Origin: Acidobacteriaceae bacterium
Lineage (GTDB): Bacteria; Acidobacteriota; Terriglobia; Terriglobales; Acidobacteriaceae
Direction: 5' to 3'
Assembly: GCA_025462805.1 (NCBI GenBank)
Contig: JAOAPJ010000020.1
Span: 1 to 9,455 of the forward strand
DNA length: 9,455 nt
The number at the start of each line of letters is the position of its first letter. Position 1 is the first letter of the stretch. The translations under genes were made by a program, and so were the position numbers. The notes below the pieces were generated by a model that was not told the origin of the DNA, did no database searches, and worked only from the letters and a program-made list of their open reading frames with translations. Positions 1 to 7,707 of the stretch are shown here, piece by piece.

Positions 1-662
1 CCGCCGGCCGTGGTGCCGAGAATGCCAAGCAGGATGGAGCCGCGCACCCGCCACATTTCCAGCGCCGCGACCAGAAGCAGCCCGAACAATGCAAGCGCCG
101 TCTGTGGAGATCGCAAGTTGCCCAACCTTACCAATGTCTCCGGGTTGGACACGACCAACCCGCAGTTTCGTAGTCCAATGAACGCGATGAAGAGCCCTAT
201 GCCAGCCGCAATCGCAGCCGTAAGTTCGTGCGGAATGCTGCGCAGGATTCGCTGGCGTAGGCCCAGCAGAGTCAACAACAGAAACGCGAACCCTGACAAG
301 AACACTGCTCCCAGCGCAGTCTGCCAGGGCACCCCCATCCCGCGCACAACGGAATAGGTAAAGTACGCGTTTAACCCCATGCCGGGCGCGAGAGCGATCG
401 GATAGTTCGCGAGCAGACCCATCAGCAGGCAGCCGATGGCAGCGGAGATGCACGTCGCCGCCGTCACCGAGGCGAGCGGCATGCCGGCTTCTTGAAGGAT
501 CGCGGGGTTCACCAGGACGATGTACGCCATGGTGATGAAGGTAGTGAAACCGGCCAGGATCTCGGTCTTCCATGTCGTCTGGAGACGCGAGAATTCGAAG
601 AATGTCTCCAAACGCTGGCGCACGGATCCAGTTCTGTTGGCTTCGATCGAGAGACGCGTCAT
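1..662 (-). CDS. NCS2/AzgA-family purine permease, partial (3' end outside window)
   Basis: Inner-membrane nucleobase permease, probably importing adenine, hypoxanthine or guanine by proton symport. The first 220 codons are visible on the complement strand, from ATG at 662 down to position 3; the gene then runs off the left edge. A short polar N-terminus is followed by FTTFITMAYIVLVNPAIL (residues 39-56) and NYPIALAPGMGLNAY (86-100), both characteristic of the AzgA branch. Hydrophobic segments lie at about 35-56, 64-85, 113-135, 146-170 and 187-203. NPETLVRLGNL (173-183) resembles the E. coli AdeP and B. subtilis PbuG group; GhxP has a different third-helix sequence (recalled from family knowledge). 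Substrate cannot be fixed from half a protein. The start is uncertain: there is no clear Shine-Dalgarno before ATG 662, and an in-frame GTG lies at 686. It follows the amidase gene after 108 bases on the same strand, with no evident terminator between, so co-transcription is possible but unproven. Confidence 0.9.
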   Translation of the reverse strand, partial: MTRLSIEANRTGSVRQRLETFFEFSRLQTTWKTEILAGFTTFITMAYIVLVNPAILQEAGMPLASVTAATCISAAIGCLLMGLLANYPIALAPGMGLNAYFTYSVVRGMGVPWQTALGAVFLSGFAFLLLTLLGLRQRILRSIPHELTAAIAAGIGLFIAFIGLRNCGLVVSNPETLVRLGNLRSPQTALALFGLLLVAALEMWRVRGSILLGILGTTAG

Positions 663-770
663 TGTGTGCGGAGTCTGACGTTGCACGCGGTCGGCATATC
701 GCAAGCGAGAACGTGAGGAGTCGGCATGAGCGCATCCTTCTTTGCGGAACGTACCATGATTGTCGGGAGG

Positions 771-2162
771 CTAACCCGTTCCCTCGGGCAGCCGCCGTGC
801 GCGACCCATTCTTGCGCTCCACTCCAGCAGCGCTGCATCGCTTCCCTGTCTGGCCGCAGCCTGGACTGCTCCGGCATCTACACCAGCAGCAGCTAGAATA
901 GTCACTGTAGGCAGTCCTGCCAGACTGATGGGCGTCGTGTATCGCAGCAACCGTTGTCGTGTCTGGGAATGGTCTGCTCCGGCTCGCAACTCTGTGACGG
1001 GTGCGGCCGGCAGGACCAGCAGCTCGCATGTCTTGAAGAGCTGATCCATTCGGGCACAAAAGGCTGCCCGCCGGTTTCGCAGTGATGATAACTCTGCCTC
1101 TGCGATGTCCGCACCCCATGCCAAACGGTCGCGAATCGCGGGCTCAAAGGCGTCGAAGCGCCCGGCGTGCAACTCTGCCGCCTCATGCGCCTGGATTGGC
1201 GCAAAAATCTCCGTCGACTCGCGCCAAAAGCTGACGTCTGCCTCCTGAAGCGATGCTCCCAATCGCTCCATCTCGCACTTAACAGATTCGTATCCTTCGA
1301 GCACCGCCTGCTCGCAATCGAACAGGAACTCCGGCCCGGCGACCGCCACTCTCGGGTGCTGCCAGGGTGCGTCGCCGTTCGGCAGATCGAACAGCGTACG
1401 GGCTAGCCACGGACCATCCTCAAGGTCCCGGTAAAGCCAACCGATGGTGTCAAACGAGGGAGCCAGATGTGCGCCCCCGGCCCACAGCTCGCGGCTCACC
1501 CCGTAAGAGGCACGATACCCGGCAACGCCGCAGAGCGCAGCCGGCACGCGAATCGAACCGCCCGTATCCGTACCGATCGCCGCGACAGCCGAGCCTTCGA
1601 GCACGCTCGCGACGGCGCCACTGGAGGATCCGCCTGTCAGTCGCTGCGGACGGCCGGGTTGCATGCAGTCGCCATAGTCAGGGTTCTCGCCGGTAATGCC
1701 ATAGGCTAAGGGGTGCAAGTGCGTCTTGCCGAGAATGACAGCACCACGGTCCAGCAGACGCCGTGCAACGGCCGAGTCGGCTCCTGCGAGTGGATTGTGC
1801 TGGGCGTAGAAGCGAGTGCCGCAGGTAGTCACAGCGCCTGCCAGGTCGAAGCAATCCTTAATTGAGACCGGCAGCCCATAAAGAGCCGGCCGGAGGGATG
1901 GATCCGGGAAGAGCGAGTCCAAATTTGTGGCACGCTGCATGGCGCGTTCGTTACTCAGCCAGAGATACGTATTTCGACCAGAGTTGCCGTTCGCACGGTC
2001 GAGTGCTTGTCTGGCGACCACAACGGGATCTTCCCGGTCCGTATGAAGATCGTCGCACATGCGTCCCAGACTGGTCTTGGCACCCAGTTCCATCATTCTT
2101 GAATCGGCACTCATCCGCCTATGGTAAGTGACCTCAGATCTCTGGCTGGACAACCAGGCCAT
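771..2162 (-). CDS. Amidase-signature (AS) family amidohydrolase
   Basis: A 463-residue serine hydrolase of the amidase-signature family, expected in the cytoplasm because no signal peptide is visible. The Ser-cisSer-Lys triad is intact: Lys102 in GLPVSIKD, Ser179 in TGGSSSG, and nucleophile Ser203 in GTDTGGSIRVPAALCG. The 24-residue spacing between the two serines matches fatty-acid amide hydrolase. VILGKTHLHPLAYG (142-155) and the late block LLVLPAAP...TTPISLAGLPTVTI are also typical. Length fits single-domain amidases. It could be a generic amidase, an allophanate-hydrolase-like enzyme or a GatA paralogue; no gatB or gatC is nearby, so a tRNA amidotransferase role is unlikely. The substrate is unknown. 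ATG 2162 has GAGG four bases upstream; ATG 2114 (residue 17) is a credible alternative that better matches usual N-terminal length. The gene begins 44 bases after the receptor gene and is followed by a purine permease, which hints at metabolism of an imported nitrogen compound, by inference only. Confidence 0.9.
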   Translation of the reverse strand: MAWLSSQRSEVTYHRRMSADSRMMELGAKTSLGRMCDDLHTDREDPVVVARQALDRANGNSGRNTYLWLSNERAMQRATNLDSLFPDPSLRPALYGLPVSIKDCFDLAGAVTTCGTRFYAQHNPLAGADSAVARRLLDRGAVILGKTHLHPLAYGITGENPDYGDCMQPGRPQRLTGGSSSGAVASVLEGSAVAAIGTDTGGSIRVPAALCGVAGYRASYGVSRELWAGGAHLAPSFDTIGWLYRDLEDGPWLARTLFDLPNGDAPWQHPRVAVAGPEFLFDCEQAVLEGYESVKCEMERLGASLQEADVSFWRESTEIFAPIQAHEAAELHAGRFDAFEPAIRDRLAWGADIAEAELSSLRNRRAAFCARMDQLFKTCELLVLPAAPVTELRAGADHSQTRQRLLRYTTPISLAGLPTVTILAAAGVDAGAVQAAARQGSDAALLEWSARMGRARRLPEGTG

Positions 2163-2206
2163 TCAGCCTCGTACCTGCCGTGTGATCCTGCACGGCGCCA
2201 GTAATC

Positions 2207-5200
2207 CTAGAACTGCAGCTTTAGAGACATCTGGATCTGGCGCGGGCTGCTGATCGCGTGCGTCGTGATACCTAGGCCGGTCGGACAGTTGAAGAAGCTG
2301 CTCGGTGTTGTGTTTGAACCTTGCCCGCAACCAGTGGCTGCCGCTGGCTGGCCCTGAATCGGGTACGGGTTGTAGCCACCGTTTTGGGTAACGTTGTCGA
2401 TGGGAATGTCGAAGCTGGTTGTATCCGTCAGGTTGAACACGTCGAAGCTATAGCGTACGTTCACCCTTTCCTTAAACTCCAGATCCTTCACAAGCGACAC
2501 GTCCGCGCGGCGCTGCCATGACTGACGGAAGATATTCCGCTGCCCACTAGTGAAATTCGTCTCATAGCTATCGTTGGTCGGGATTCCGCCATTCAGGTCT
2601 CCGGGCGACAACAATGGAAGCGTAAAGCAAGAGGCTAACAAGGCCGGCTTGCCCGTGCCCTGGGTAAAGGCGCCGGAAGCGCCGGTCTTCGCCCTCTGAG
2701 GTGTGCACCCAGGCGCCAGAGGCACGATCGGATTCGTGATTCCATCCGCGACGCCATAAAAGATGCTACCGACCGCGCCGGAGAAGTCAACAACAGAGTA
2801 GGGTTGCCCGCTCTGAAGGATGGTGATACCTTGCAGCGCCCACCCGTTGATCACCTTGGAAGCCATCAAGCTGTCGCTCAGCACCTTCGGCATCTGGAAC
2901 ACGTAATTGAAATTGATGACGTGCGTGCGATCAAAATCAGCAGATGCGTAGCCATCGCGCAGATTGTTCGGGTTATTGCCATTGTAGAAAAGGCCGATCG
3001 CACTCTGCTCGTCTAATGCGTGGGAGTAGGTGTAGGAGAAGCCGACCTGCAGACCGCGCGACATGCGTTTTTCGACATGTGTCTGGAGCGCATTGTAGGC
3101 GGAGATACCGGCTGCCGTATATGTCTCCGACTCCGCCGAGTACCCGATGTAGGGAACGCGCAGATCGATGTTGCCGCCCTCGTAGGTAGCGAGATACGGC
3201 GTACCATCGGGCAGGTTCGCGGGGTTCGAGTTGTAGTACTGGAACCCGGGAGTGCTGGGCTGTTGCACCGTGTAGCCATAGGTGTAGGACTGACCATGAA
3301 TCGGATTCCCCGGCGAAGCGATACCTGCCTGATTGAACGGCACGGGAATGACTTGGTGACGTCCCAGATTTCCGACGTACCCGATGTCCACCGCTACATC
3401 GTTGCGCGGCTGCCACTGGACATCAAACGTGTAGTTGATGCTGTAAGGCAGTTTATTCGCACGGTTATAGGTGGCGAATGAGAACAACTGAGCTCCGCTC
3501 TGAATGTTCGCAACGCTCGGAAGATACTTACTAATATCCGCCGGATTACCGCTCGGCGCTGTGCCAGGAGTAGTACCCCACGGATTCGATAGTGTATACC
3601 CGCCGGAAGCGTCGGGAGTGCACAGCGAGACGAACGACGGCGAGATAGGACATTGGATAGCGTTCACGAACGGCGGAGCCTGCGTGACGCCGAAGGGGCC
3701 GCCCGTGACCTCGCCGGCCGCGTAGCCTGGCGACAGGTAAGTAAACAATTCACCGCGGTCGTAATACAGACCCATGCCCGCACGGACCACTACCTTGCTG
3801 GCAAACGCCTGCGGCTGCCATGCGCCGCCCAGGCGGGGCGCGATGCCCCATTGGCGACCGGTCAATGTCGTACTGCTGACTCCCTTGGTGGGGAACAGCT
3901 TGTTGTTGCCGGCGACCACGAAACCGTTGGAAATGACCTGACCACCGCCCTCGTCAAACTGATAGCGGGAGGGGTCGAAGTTGGTGATGCGTCCCTCCTT
4001 CTCTGTCAGCCCGCCGTTCCAGTCGTAGCGCAGCCCGAATGTCAGGCTTAGGTTCGAACGAACTTGATACTTATCCTGCAGATACATCCCTACCTGATTG
4101 GCTCGGTAGTAGCGGTTTGCGTCTCCCAGCAAAAAGCTCGTCGTGGTGTAGTTATTGTTTTGGTAGGAGATGTTGCCGGCGAGAAACCCTGCAAAATTCT
4201 CCGTCGCAATCATGCCTTTGTTGGTGCGCTCGTTGCGAGCATTGAGCTGGGTATAAGAGTAGCTGCCGCCGAATGTCAGATTGTGCTTACCCATCGTCCA
4301 AATGGCATTCGCAGAGGGCATCCAGCGGTTCTGGAAAGCGCCTGTGAACGGCCCTTGCGAAACACCCGGCCCAACGTTCAGCGCTTGATCAAAGAGGCCG
4401 CTTGGATTCTGTCCGCCAGCGTTGCCATTTCCCAGGACGTCTACGATGTCGATGCCTGGGAAGTAGGCGGAGCCAAACGTATTGATGCCGGCCTGTTCCG
4501 GTCCAAAGGGCTGAGAGTTCACGCCGTAGACCTTCTCGCGCACAAAGCCGAACGTCTGTGTCGTGCTGAGGTTCGGTTTCAGCAGAAGCGTGTTGGTCAG
4601 CGCAAGCACCTGGCTTCCCGCATCCAGGTGTTCCGTAAAGCCTGGAATATTCGAGTAGGCATAGGGCGCGACCGTAGGATCGTGCTGGTAGTAGTACTTC
4701 GCAGATATGTTGTCCTTGGCGCTTGCGTTCCAGTCCAGATCTGCGACCGCCTGGTCCGACACAAAACGGGATGTGCCCGGGATGGAGGCGTTGTAAGGAT
4801 CTGCCGCCGTCGGCGTGTTCCCTTGATCGTTCGGTATCAGCCACTTCCCTGGTTCACCCGGCAAGGATGGTGATTGCATGAGGAAGAGCGCGACGGGGCT
4901 GATTTGTCCCGCGGTCAGGCTGGTTCCGAAGTTCTGGTTTGCCAGTGCCGCCATTCCGCCGGCACTCCGGTCGTCGGAAAGTCCGACGGGAACAGTAAGG
5001 CGGGAGATGCCGATCTCCTGGTCAGCCACGTGGATGTGCTGATAGGCGACGAATCCAAAGAGCTTGTCCTTGATGATGGGGCCGCCAACCGTGCCACCGA
5101 GTGTGTAACGATGGAGTTGTGGCACCTTCTCGTTGGCCGGAATGCTCGCATCCTGCTTAAAGAAGAATGGCGCAGCATTGAGGCCGTCCGTGCCGCGGTT

Positions 5201-6100
5201 CACATAGCCGCTGGCGTGCACTGCATTGCTACCGGAGCTCGTGCTCATGTCGATGTGCGCACCGCTGCTGGCACCCTGCTGCGCGTCATACATCGACGCG
5301 TTCACCCGCAGCTCCTGCAGTGTCTCGGGGGCGGGTGTGGGCAACGCCTGGCCGATTGCCAGGTAGACCGACGCGCTGCTCTGAATCACACCGCCGGCGC
5401 CATTGTTGCCCTCGCCAGTATTCAAGACAACGCGCCCGGACGTGACCTGGCTTGTGCTCTTTCCGTTGAACAGATTGCTCGCATCCACGCCGTTCAACAG
5501 GAAGCTATTGCTGGTGTCGCGCTGGCCATTGGCCCAGATGGGCGCGTTGCCCAGCCCGGTGTTCGCACCCGTTCCGCCGGTCAGCTCGGAATTGACGCCT
5601 GGGGATAAGATGGCAAGGCCAGTGAAACTTCCGGTCGGCAGCGGAACGGATTCGATCTGAGCCTTCTCCAGGATGTAGCCGTTGGTGGTGTCGACGGCAT
5701 TCATCAGCGGCGACTCCTGCACCTCGATAGTTGTGCTGGCAGCGCCTGCCTTCATCTGCACATTGAGAGTAGCGGTACGCTGTCCCTGGACGGCAATATG
5801 CGGGAGTCTCTGCGTCGCAAACCCTTCGCTTGTATATGTCAGCACATATTCGCCTATGGGCAGATCCGCGAAGAGAAACTCACCCGACCCGTTCGTCTTG
5901 CCCTCACGCGTCAATCCTGTGTGCTCTTCCACCAGCTTGATGGATACGCCCGAGATCACGCTTCCGGAGCTGTCGGTAACAGTGCCGGTGATGCCACCGA
6001 ACGTCTGCTGTGCCACCCCGCTCGGAACGACGATTGCCACGGCGGCCACTAGTGCGCAGAGCCGAAGCGAAGTTGCGAAGACATCTCGACCTGAAGACAT
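2207..6100 (-). CDS. TonB-dependent, Oar-like outer-membrane protein with N-terminal carboxypeptidase-regulatory-like domain
   Basis: A large outer-membrane protein (1,297 residues from the chosen start), probably a TonB-dependent transporter for an unknown ligand. Residues 1-30 form a signal peptide: an arginine-containing start, hydrophobic core LCALVAAVAIVV, and likely cleavage after SGVA. A beta-sandwich of the carboxypeptidase-regulatory type spans about 34-118 (GGITGTVTDSSGSVISGVSI, then FLFADLPIGEYVLTYTSEGF). A plug-like region follows at about 125-290, including ILSPGVN, FLLNGVDASN and ETLQELRVNASMYDAQQG. After TLGGTVGGPIIKDKLFGFVAYQ (333-354) comes a long barrel rich in aromatic residues, ending in SLKLQF with the terminal phenylalanine expected of an outer-membrane barrel. 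I see no clear TonB box. The reading frame stays open 122 codons further upstream to ATG 6466, but that stretch is basic, non-domain sequence; ATG 6100 directly precedes the signal peptide and has GAGG nine bases upstream. This architecture is widely expanded in Acidobacteria. First gene of the minus-strand group. Confidence 0.93.
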   Translation of the reverse strand: MSSGRDVFATSLRLCALVAAVAIVVPSGVAQQTFGGITGTVTDSSGSVISGVSIKLVEEHTGLTREGKTNGSGEFLFADLPIGEYVLTYTSEGFATQRLPHIAVQGQRTATLNVQMKAGAASTTIEVQESPLMNAVDTTNGYILEKAQIESVPLPTGSFTGLAILSPGVNSELTGGTGANTGLGNAPIWANGQRDTSNSFLLNGVDASNLFNGKSTSQVTSGRVVLNTGEGNNGAGGVIQSSASVYLAIGQALPTPAPETLQELRVNASMYDAQQGASSGAHIDMSTSSGSNAVHASGYVNRGTDGLNAAPFFFKQDASIPANEKVPQLHRYTLGGTVGGPIIKDKLFGFVAYQHIHVADQEIGISRLTVPVGLSDDRSAGGMAALANQNFGTSLTAGQISPVALFLMQSPSLPGEPGKWLIPNDQGNTPTAADPYNASIPGTSRFVSDQAVADLDWNASAKDNISAKYYYQHDPTVAPYAYSNIPGFTEHLDAGSQVLALTNTLLLKPNLSTTQTFGFVREKVYGVNSQPFGPEQAGINTFGSAYFPGIDIVDVLGNGNAGGQNPSGLFDQALNVGPGVSQGPFTGAFQNRWMPSANAIWTMGKHNLTFGGSYSYTQLNARNERTNKGMIATENFAGFLAGNISYQNNNYTTTSFLLGDANRYYRANQVGMYLQDKYQVRSNLSLTFGLRYDWNGGLTEKEGRITNFDPSRYQFDEGGGQVISNGFVVAGNNKLFPTKGVSSTTLTGRQWGIAPRLGGAWQPQAFASKVVVRAGMGLYYDRGELFTYLSPGYAAGEVTGGPFGVTQAPPFVNAIQCPISPSFVSLCTPDASGGYTLSNPWGTTPGTAPSGNPADISKYLPSVANIQSGAQLFSFATYNRANKLPYSINYTFDVQWQPRNDVAVDIGYVGNLGRHQVIPVPFNQAGIASPGNPIHGQSYTYGYTVQQPSTPGFQYYNSNPANLPDGTPYLATYEGGNIDLRVPYIGYSAESETYTAAGISAYNALQTHVEKRMSRGLQVGFSYTYSHALDEQSAIGLFYNGNNPNNLRDGYASADFDRTHVINFNYVFQMPKVLSDSLMASKVINGWALQGITILQSGQPYSVVDFSGAVGSIFYGVADGITNPIVPLAPGCTPQRAKTGASGAFTQGTGKPALLASCFTLPLLSPGDLNGGIPTNDSYETNFTSGQRNIFRQSWQRRADVSLVKDLEFKERVNVRYSFDVFNLTDTTSFDIPIDNVTQNGGYNPYPIQGQPAAATGCGQGSNTTPSSFFNCPTGLGITTHAISSPRQIQMSLKLQF

Positions 6101-6109
6101 CTCTACCAG

Positions 6110-6113
6110 CCTC
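6110..6113 (-). promoter_or_regulatory. Ribosome-binding site of the TonB-dependent receptor gene
   Basis: GAGG on the complement strand lies nine bases before ATG 6100. It supports this start, which places a signal peptide at the N-terminus, over the far upstream ATG at 6466. Confidence 0.5.
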
Positions 6114-6298
6114 GAAATAGGAATGGGTCCGCGTCGCGGTGCGGACTGCAATGATTTTCTGGAATTGCTACTGCTGAAATGTTCAGGGGCAACGACGGAG
6201 TTGCCACGCCACGAACGGCTCGCACGACAAGGGAGACTAGCGTCTGCTGAGGAACCCGCAATTCGGATAAGGTTGCTATGAAGATAATGCGAGCGACC

Positions 6299-6320
6299 GA
6301 AAATTGAAACGGAAATTGAA
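6299..6320 (+). repeat. Two tandem 12-base-spaced copies of GRAAATTGAA
   Basis: GAAAATTGAA (6299-6308) and GGAAATTGAA (6311-6320) differ at one base and start 12 bases apart, in the AT-richest part of the spacer. The distance to the receptor start codon is about 200 bases. They could be a tandem operator or an upstream promoter element for either group, or chance in a low-complexity patch. No known regulator motif was recognised. Confidence 0.35.
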
Positions 6321-6338
6321 GTGGATTGTGGAGAAGCC

Positions 6339-6363
6339 GGGCCCTTCCTCCTGCCAAGGGTCC
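6339..6363. other. Hairpin in the divergent spacer, not followed by a T-tract
   Basis: GGGCCCTT (6339-6346) pairs with AAGGGTCC (6356-6363) around a nine-base loop: an eight-pair stem with one G.U pair when read as plus-strand RNA. Neither side is followed by a run of T, so it does not look like a canonical intrinsic terminator. It may be a leader structure, a palindromic protein site or chance. Confidence 0.3.
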
Positions 6364-6494
6364 GCAAGAAGCGGGGGCGAGTGGCACCGAGGCCCTTGAA
6401 CTGCCTGCGCGAACTTGTACGGCGCTGAAATCGGATGCGTGGGTGGGTTCTCTGGCCCAGTCGCAAGCGCGCCCTGTTCTACCGGCAGGCCCCG

Positions 6495-6500
6495 TATACT
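6495..6500 (+). promoter_or_regulatory. hemE: Possible -10 box (TATACT) for the hemE operon
   Basis: TATACT matches five of six bases of the sigma-70 -10 consensus and lies 55 bases before the chosen hemE start. The sequence at the expected -35 distance (around 6472-6478, CCTGTTC) is poor. This is a candidate only. Confidence 0.25.
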
Positions 6501-6555
6501 TGGAGAGCAGCCTTTCCGTGCATTTGCGGAGGTAGCCGCACACGCAGCAGCTCTC

Positions 6556-7707
6556 ATGACCGACCCCGAGTTAATGCCGATCTCAACCACTGCCGGCCCT
6601 GATCCTGCGGCTCGCTCCGGCCTGCAGAGCTCTCAAATCGCCCACCCCGCACCGGTACGCATGACGGGTGCGCAGCGCTTCGTCCGAGCCTGCTTGCGAC
6701 AGCCGGTAGATATGACGCCGGTATGGTTCCTGCGCCAGGCCGGGCGCTATATGCCTGAGTATCAGGCGGTCCGGCGGCATCACTCGCTGCTCGAGATCTG
6801 CCGAACACCCTCCCTCGCTGCTGAGGTCACGATCACCGCCGCGGAAAAGCTCGATGTCGACGCAGCGATCATCTTCGCCGACCTTTTGCTCCCCTTTGCC
6901 CCCATGGGACTTGATTTCGAGTTCCTGGCGGGCGAAGGACCGGCGGTACGTACGCCGGTCCGCACGGCGGCGGATGTTGATCGTCTCCGTACTGATCGCG
7001 CTGCTGAATTAGGGTACGTCGGCGAAGCCCTTCAACGCGTCGCCGCCCACTTCCAAGACCGGCTCGGACTCATCGGATTCTGCGGCGCGCCGTACACCCT
7101 GGCCAGTTACATGATCGAGGGCGGCGGTTCGCGGAACTGGATCGAGACCAAGAGCTTGATGTATCGCGACCCGGGTGCGTTCGCAGCGCTGTTGGAGAAG
7201 CTCGTCGACGTCCTGGTGCCCTATTGCCAGCAACAGGTCGAGGGCGGGGCGGACGTCATCCAGATCTTCGATAGTTGGGTAGGCTCCCTCTCGGTCGAAG
7301 ACTACCAGCAGTTTGTTTTGCCGCTCACGACTGCGCTCGTGCGGCGCGTGCAGCAACTGGGTGTTCCCGTTATCTACTTCGGCGTCGACACCACCAGCCT
7401 GCTGCCCGCAATGCGGACTACTGGCGCAGATGTCCTCGGTCTGGATTGGCGCGTTCCGCTGAACGTAGCCTGGGAGAGCGTCGACTATGCTTGTGCCGTG
7501 CAGGGCAACCTTGACCCGATCACCCTGTTCGCGCCGCCGGACCTGTTACGCACCCGCGTCCATACTGTCCTCGCACAAGCAGCCGGGCGTCCTGGTCATA
7601 TCTTCAATGTGGGCCACGGCATCGTGCCCGGCACCCCGGTTGAACATGTCCAGGCCGCCGTGCGGTTTGTGCGTGAGTACACCGCCGACGGAGGTTACAC
7701 CCGATGA
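6556..7707 (+). CDS. hemE: Uroporphyrinogen decarboxylase (HemE)
   Basis: Cytoplasmic, cofactor-free enzyme that removes four acetate carboxyls from uroporphyrinogen III to give coproporphyrinogen III, the last step shared by both coproporphyrin- and protoporphyrin-dependent heme routes. Numbering from ATG 6556, the signature RQAGRYMPEY is at 60-69 with both conserved arginines, the essential aspartate is Asp109 in IIFADLL, the tyrosine of GAPYTLASYMIEGG is Tyr185, Ser240 lies in IFDSW, and the conserved histidine is His354 in NVGHG. QGNLDP (316-321) is also typical. The core is full length. The start is uncertain: ATG 6556 gives 383 residues with a 35-residue Pro/Ala/Ser-rich extension, while ATG 6661 (MTGAQRF) gives 348 residues and matches the usual family N-terminus. 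Neither has a good Shine-Dalgarno; a GGAGGT at 6528-6533 is 22 bases before 6556. First gene of the heme operon; its stop overlaps the hemH start by four bases. Confidence 0.96.
   Translation: MTDPELMPISTTAGPDPAARSGLQSSQIAHPAPVRMTGAQRFVRACLRQPVDMTPVWFLRQAGRYMPEYQAVRRHHSLLEICRTPSLAAEVTITAAEKLDVDAAIIFADLLLPFAPMGLDFEFLAGEGPAVRTPVRTAADVDRLRTDRAAELGYVGEALQRVAAHFQDRLGLIGFCGAPYTLASYMIEGGGSRNWIETKSLMYRDPGAFAALLEKLVDVLVPYCQQQVEGGADVIQIFDSWVGSLSVEDYQQFVLPLTTALVRRVQQLGVPVIYFGVDTTSLLPAMRTTGADVLGLDWRVPLNVAWESVDYACAVQGNLDPITLFAPPDLLRTRVHTVLAQAAGRPGHIFNVGHGIVPGTPVEHVQAAVRFVREYTADGGYTR
7690..7695 (+). promoter_or_regulatory. hemH: Strong Shine-Dalgarno for hemH inside the end of hemE
   Basis: GGAGGT sits eight bases before the hemH ATG (7704) and within the last codons of hemE. 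Together with the ATGA overlap (7704-7707) it fixes the hemH start and implies translational coupling. Confidence 0.8.

Larger units (their letters stand above)
6101..6555. other. Divergent intergenic spacer between the receptor gene and hemE
   Basis: This spacer must hold the promoters of both divergent groups. I see no convincing gene in it. The frames open across it are extensions of the two flanking genes or low-quality basic sequences. Visible structure: an AT-richer patch with a tandem 12-base repeat near 6299-6320, a hairpin at 6339-6363, a TATACT box at 6495-6500 and an orphan GGAGGT at 6528-6533. Operator sites could not be assigned to a known regulator. Confidence 0.6.

Noticed and set aside
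10..357. Plus-strand open frame of 115 codons at the left edge
   Set aside because: The complement strand encodes clear NCS2 permease motifs across the whole stretch, so this frame is a shadow.
663..770. Intrinsic terminator between the amidase and the permease
   Set aside because: No stable stem followed by a T-run is visible on the complement strand in this gap.
771..2162. Calling the amidase GatA (Glu-tRNA amidotransferase subunit A)
   Set aside because: The catalytic triad is shared by the whole amidase-signature family. No gatB or gatC is adjacent, and the C-terminal part does not look like GatA.
2163..2206. Inverted repeat between the receptor stop and the amidase start
   Set aside because: The candidate arms (around GATCCTG and CAGTAATC) pair poorly, and no T-tract follows.
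4064..5608. Two long, abutting plus-strand open frames (269 and 244 codons) opposite the receptor gene
   Set aside because: They lie wholly antisense to a well-supported receptor with recognisable domains. Their translations show no family motif and are rich in residues expected from reading a GC-rich gene backwards.
5682..6281. Plus-strand open frame of 199 codons over the receptor N-terminus
   Set aside because: It is antisense to the signal peptide and regulatory-like domain, with no recognisable domain of its own and no good ribosome-binding site.
6518..6535. Tiny frame GTG-CAT-TTG-CGG-AGG-TAG after a GGAGAG, as a possible leader peptide before hemE
   Set aside because: Only five codons with a non-ATG start. 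There is no attenuator structure after it and no residue pattern that would suggest regulation.
6276..6590. Minus-strand frame of 104 codons spanning the divergent spacer
   Set aside because: It overlaps the hemE start, has no family resemblance and offers no domain; the spacer is better read as regulatory.
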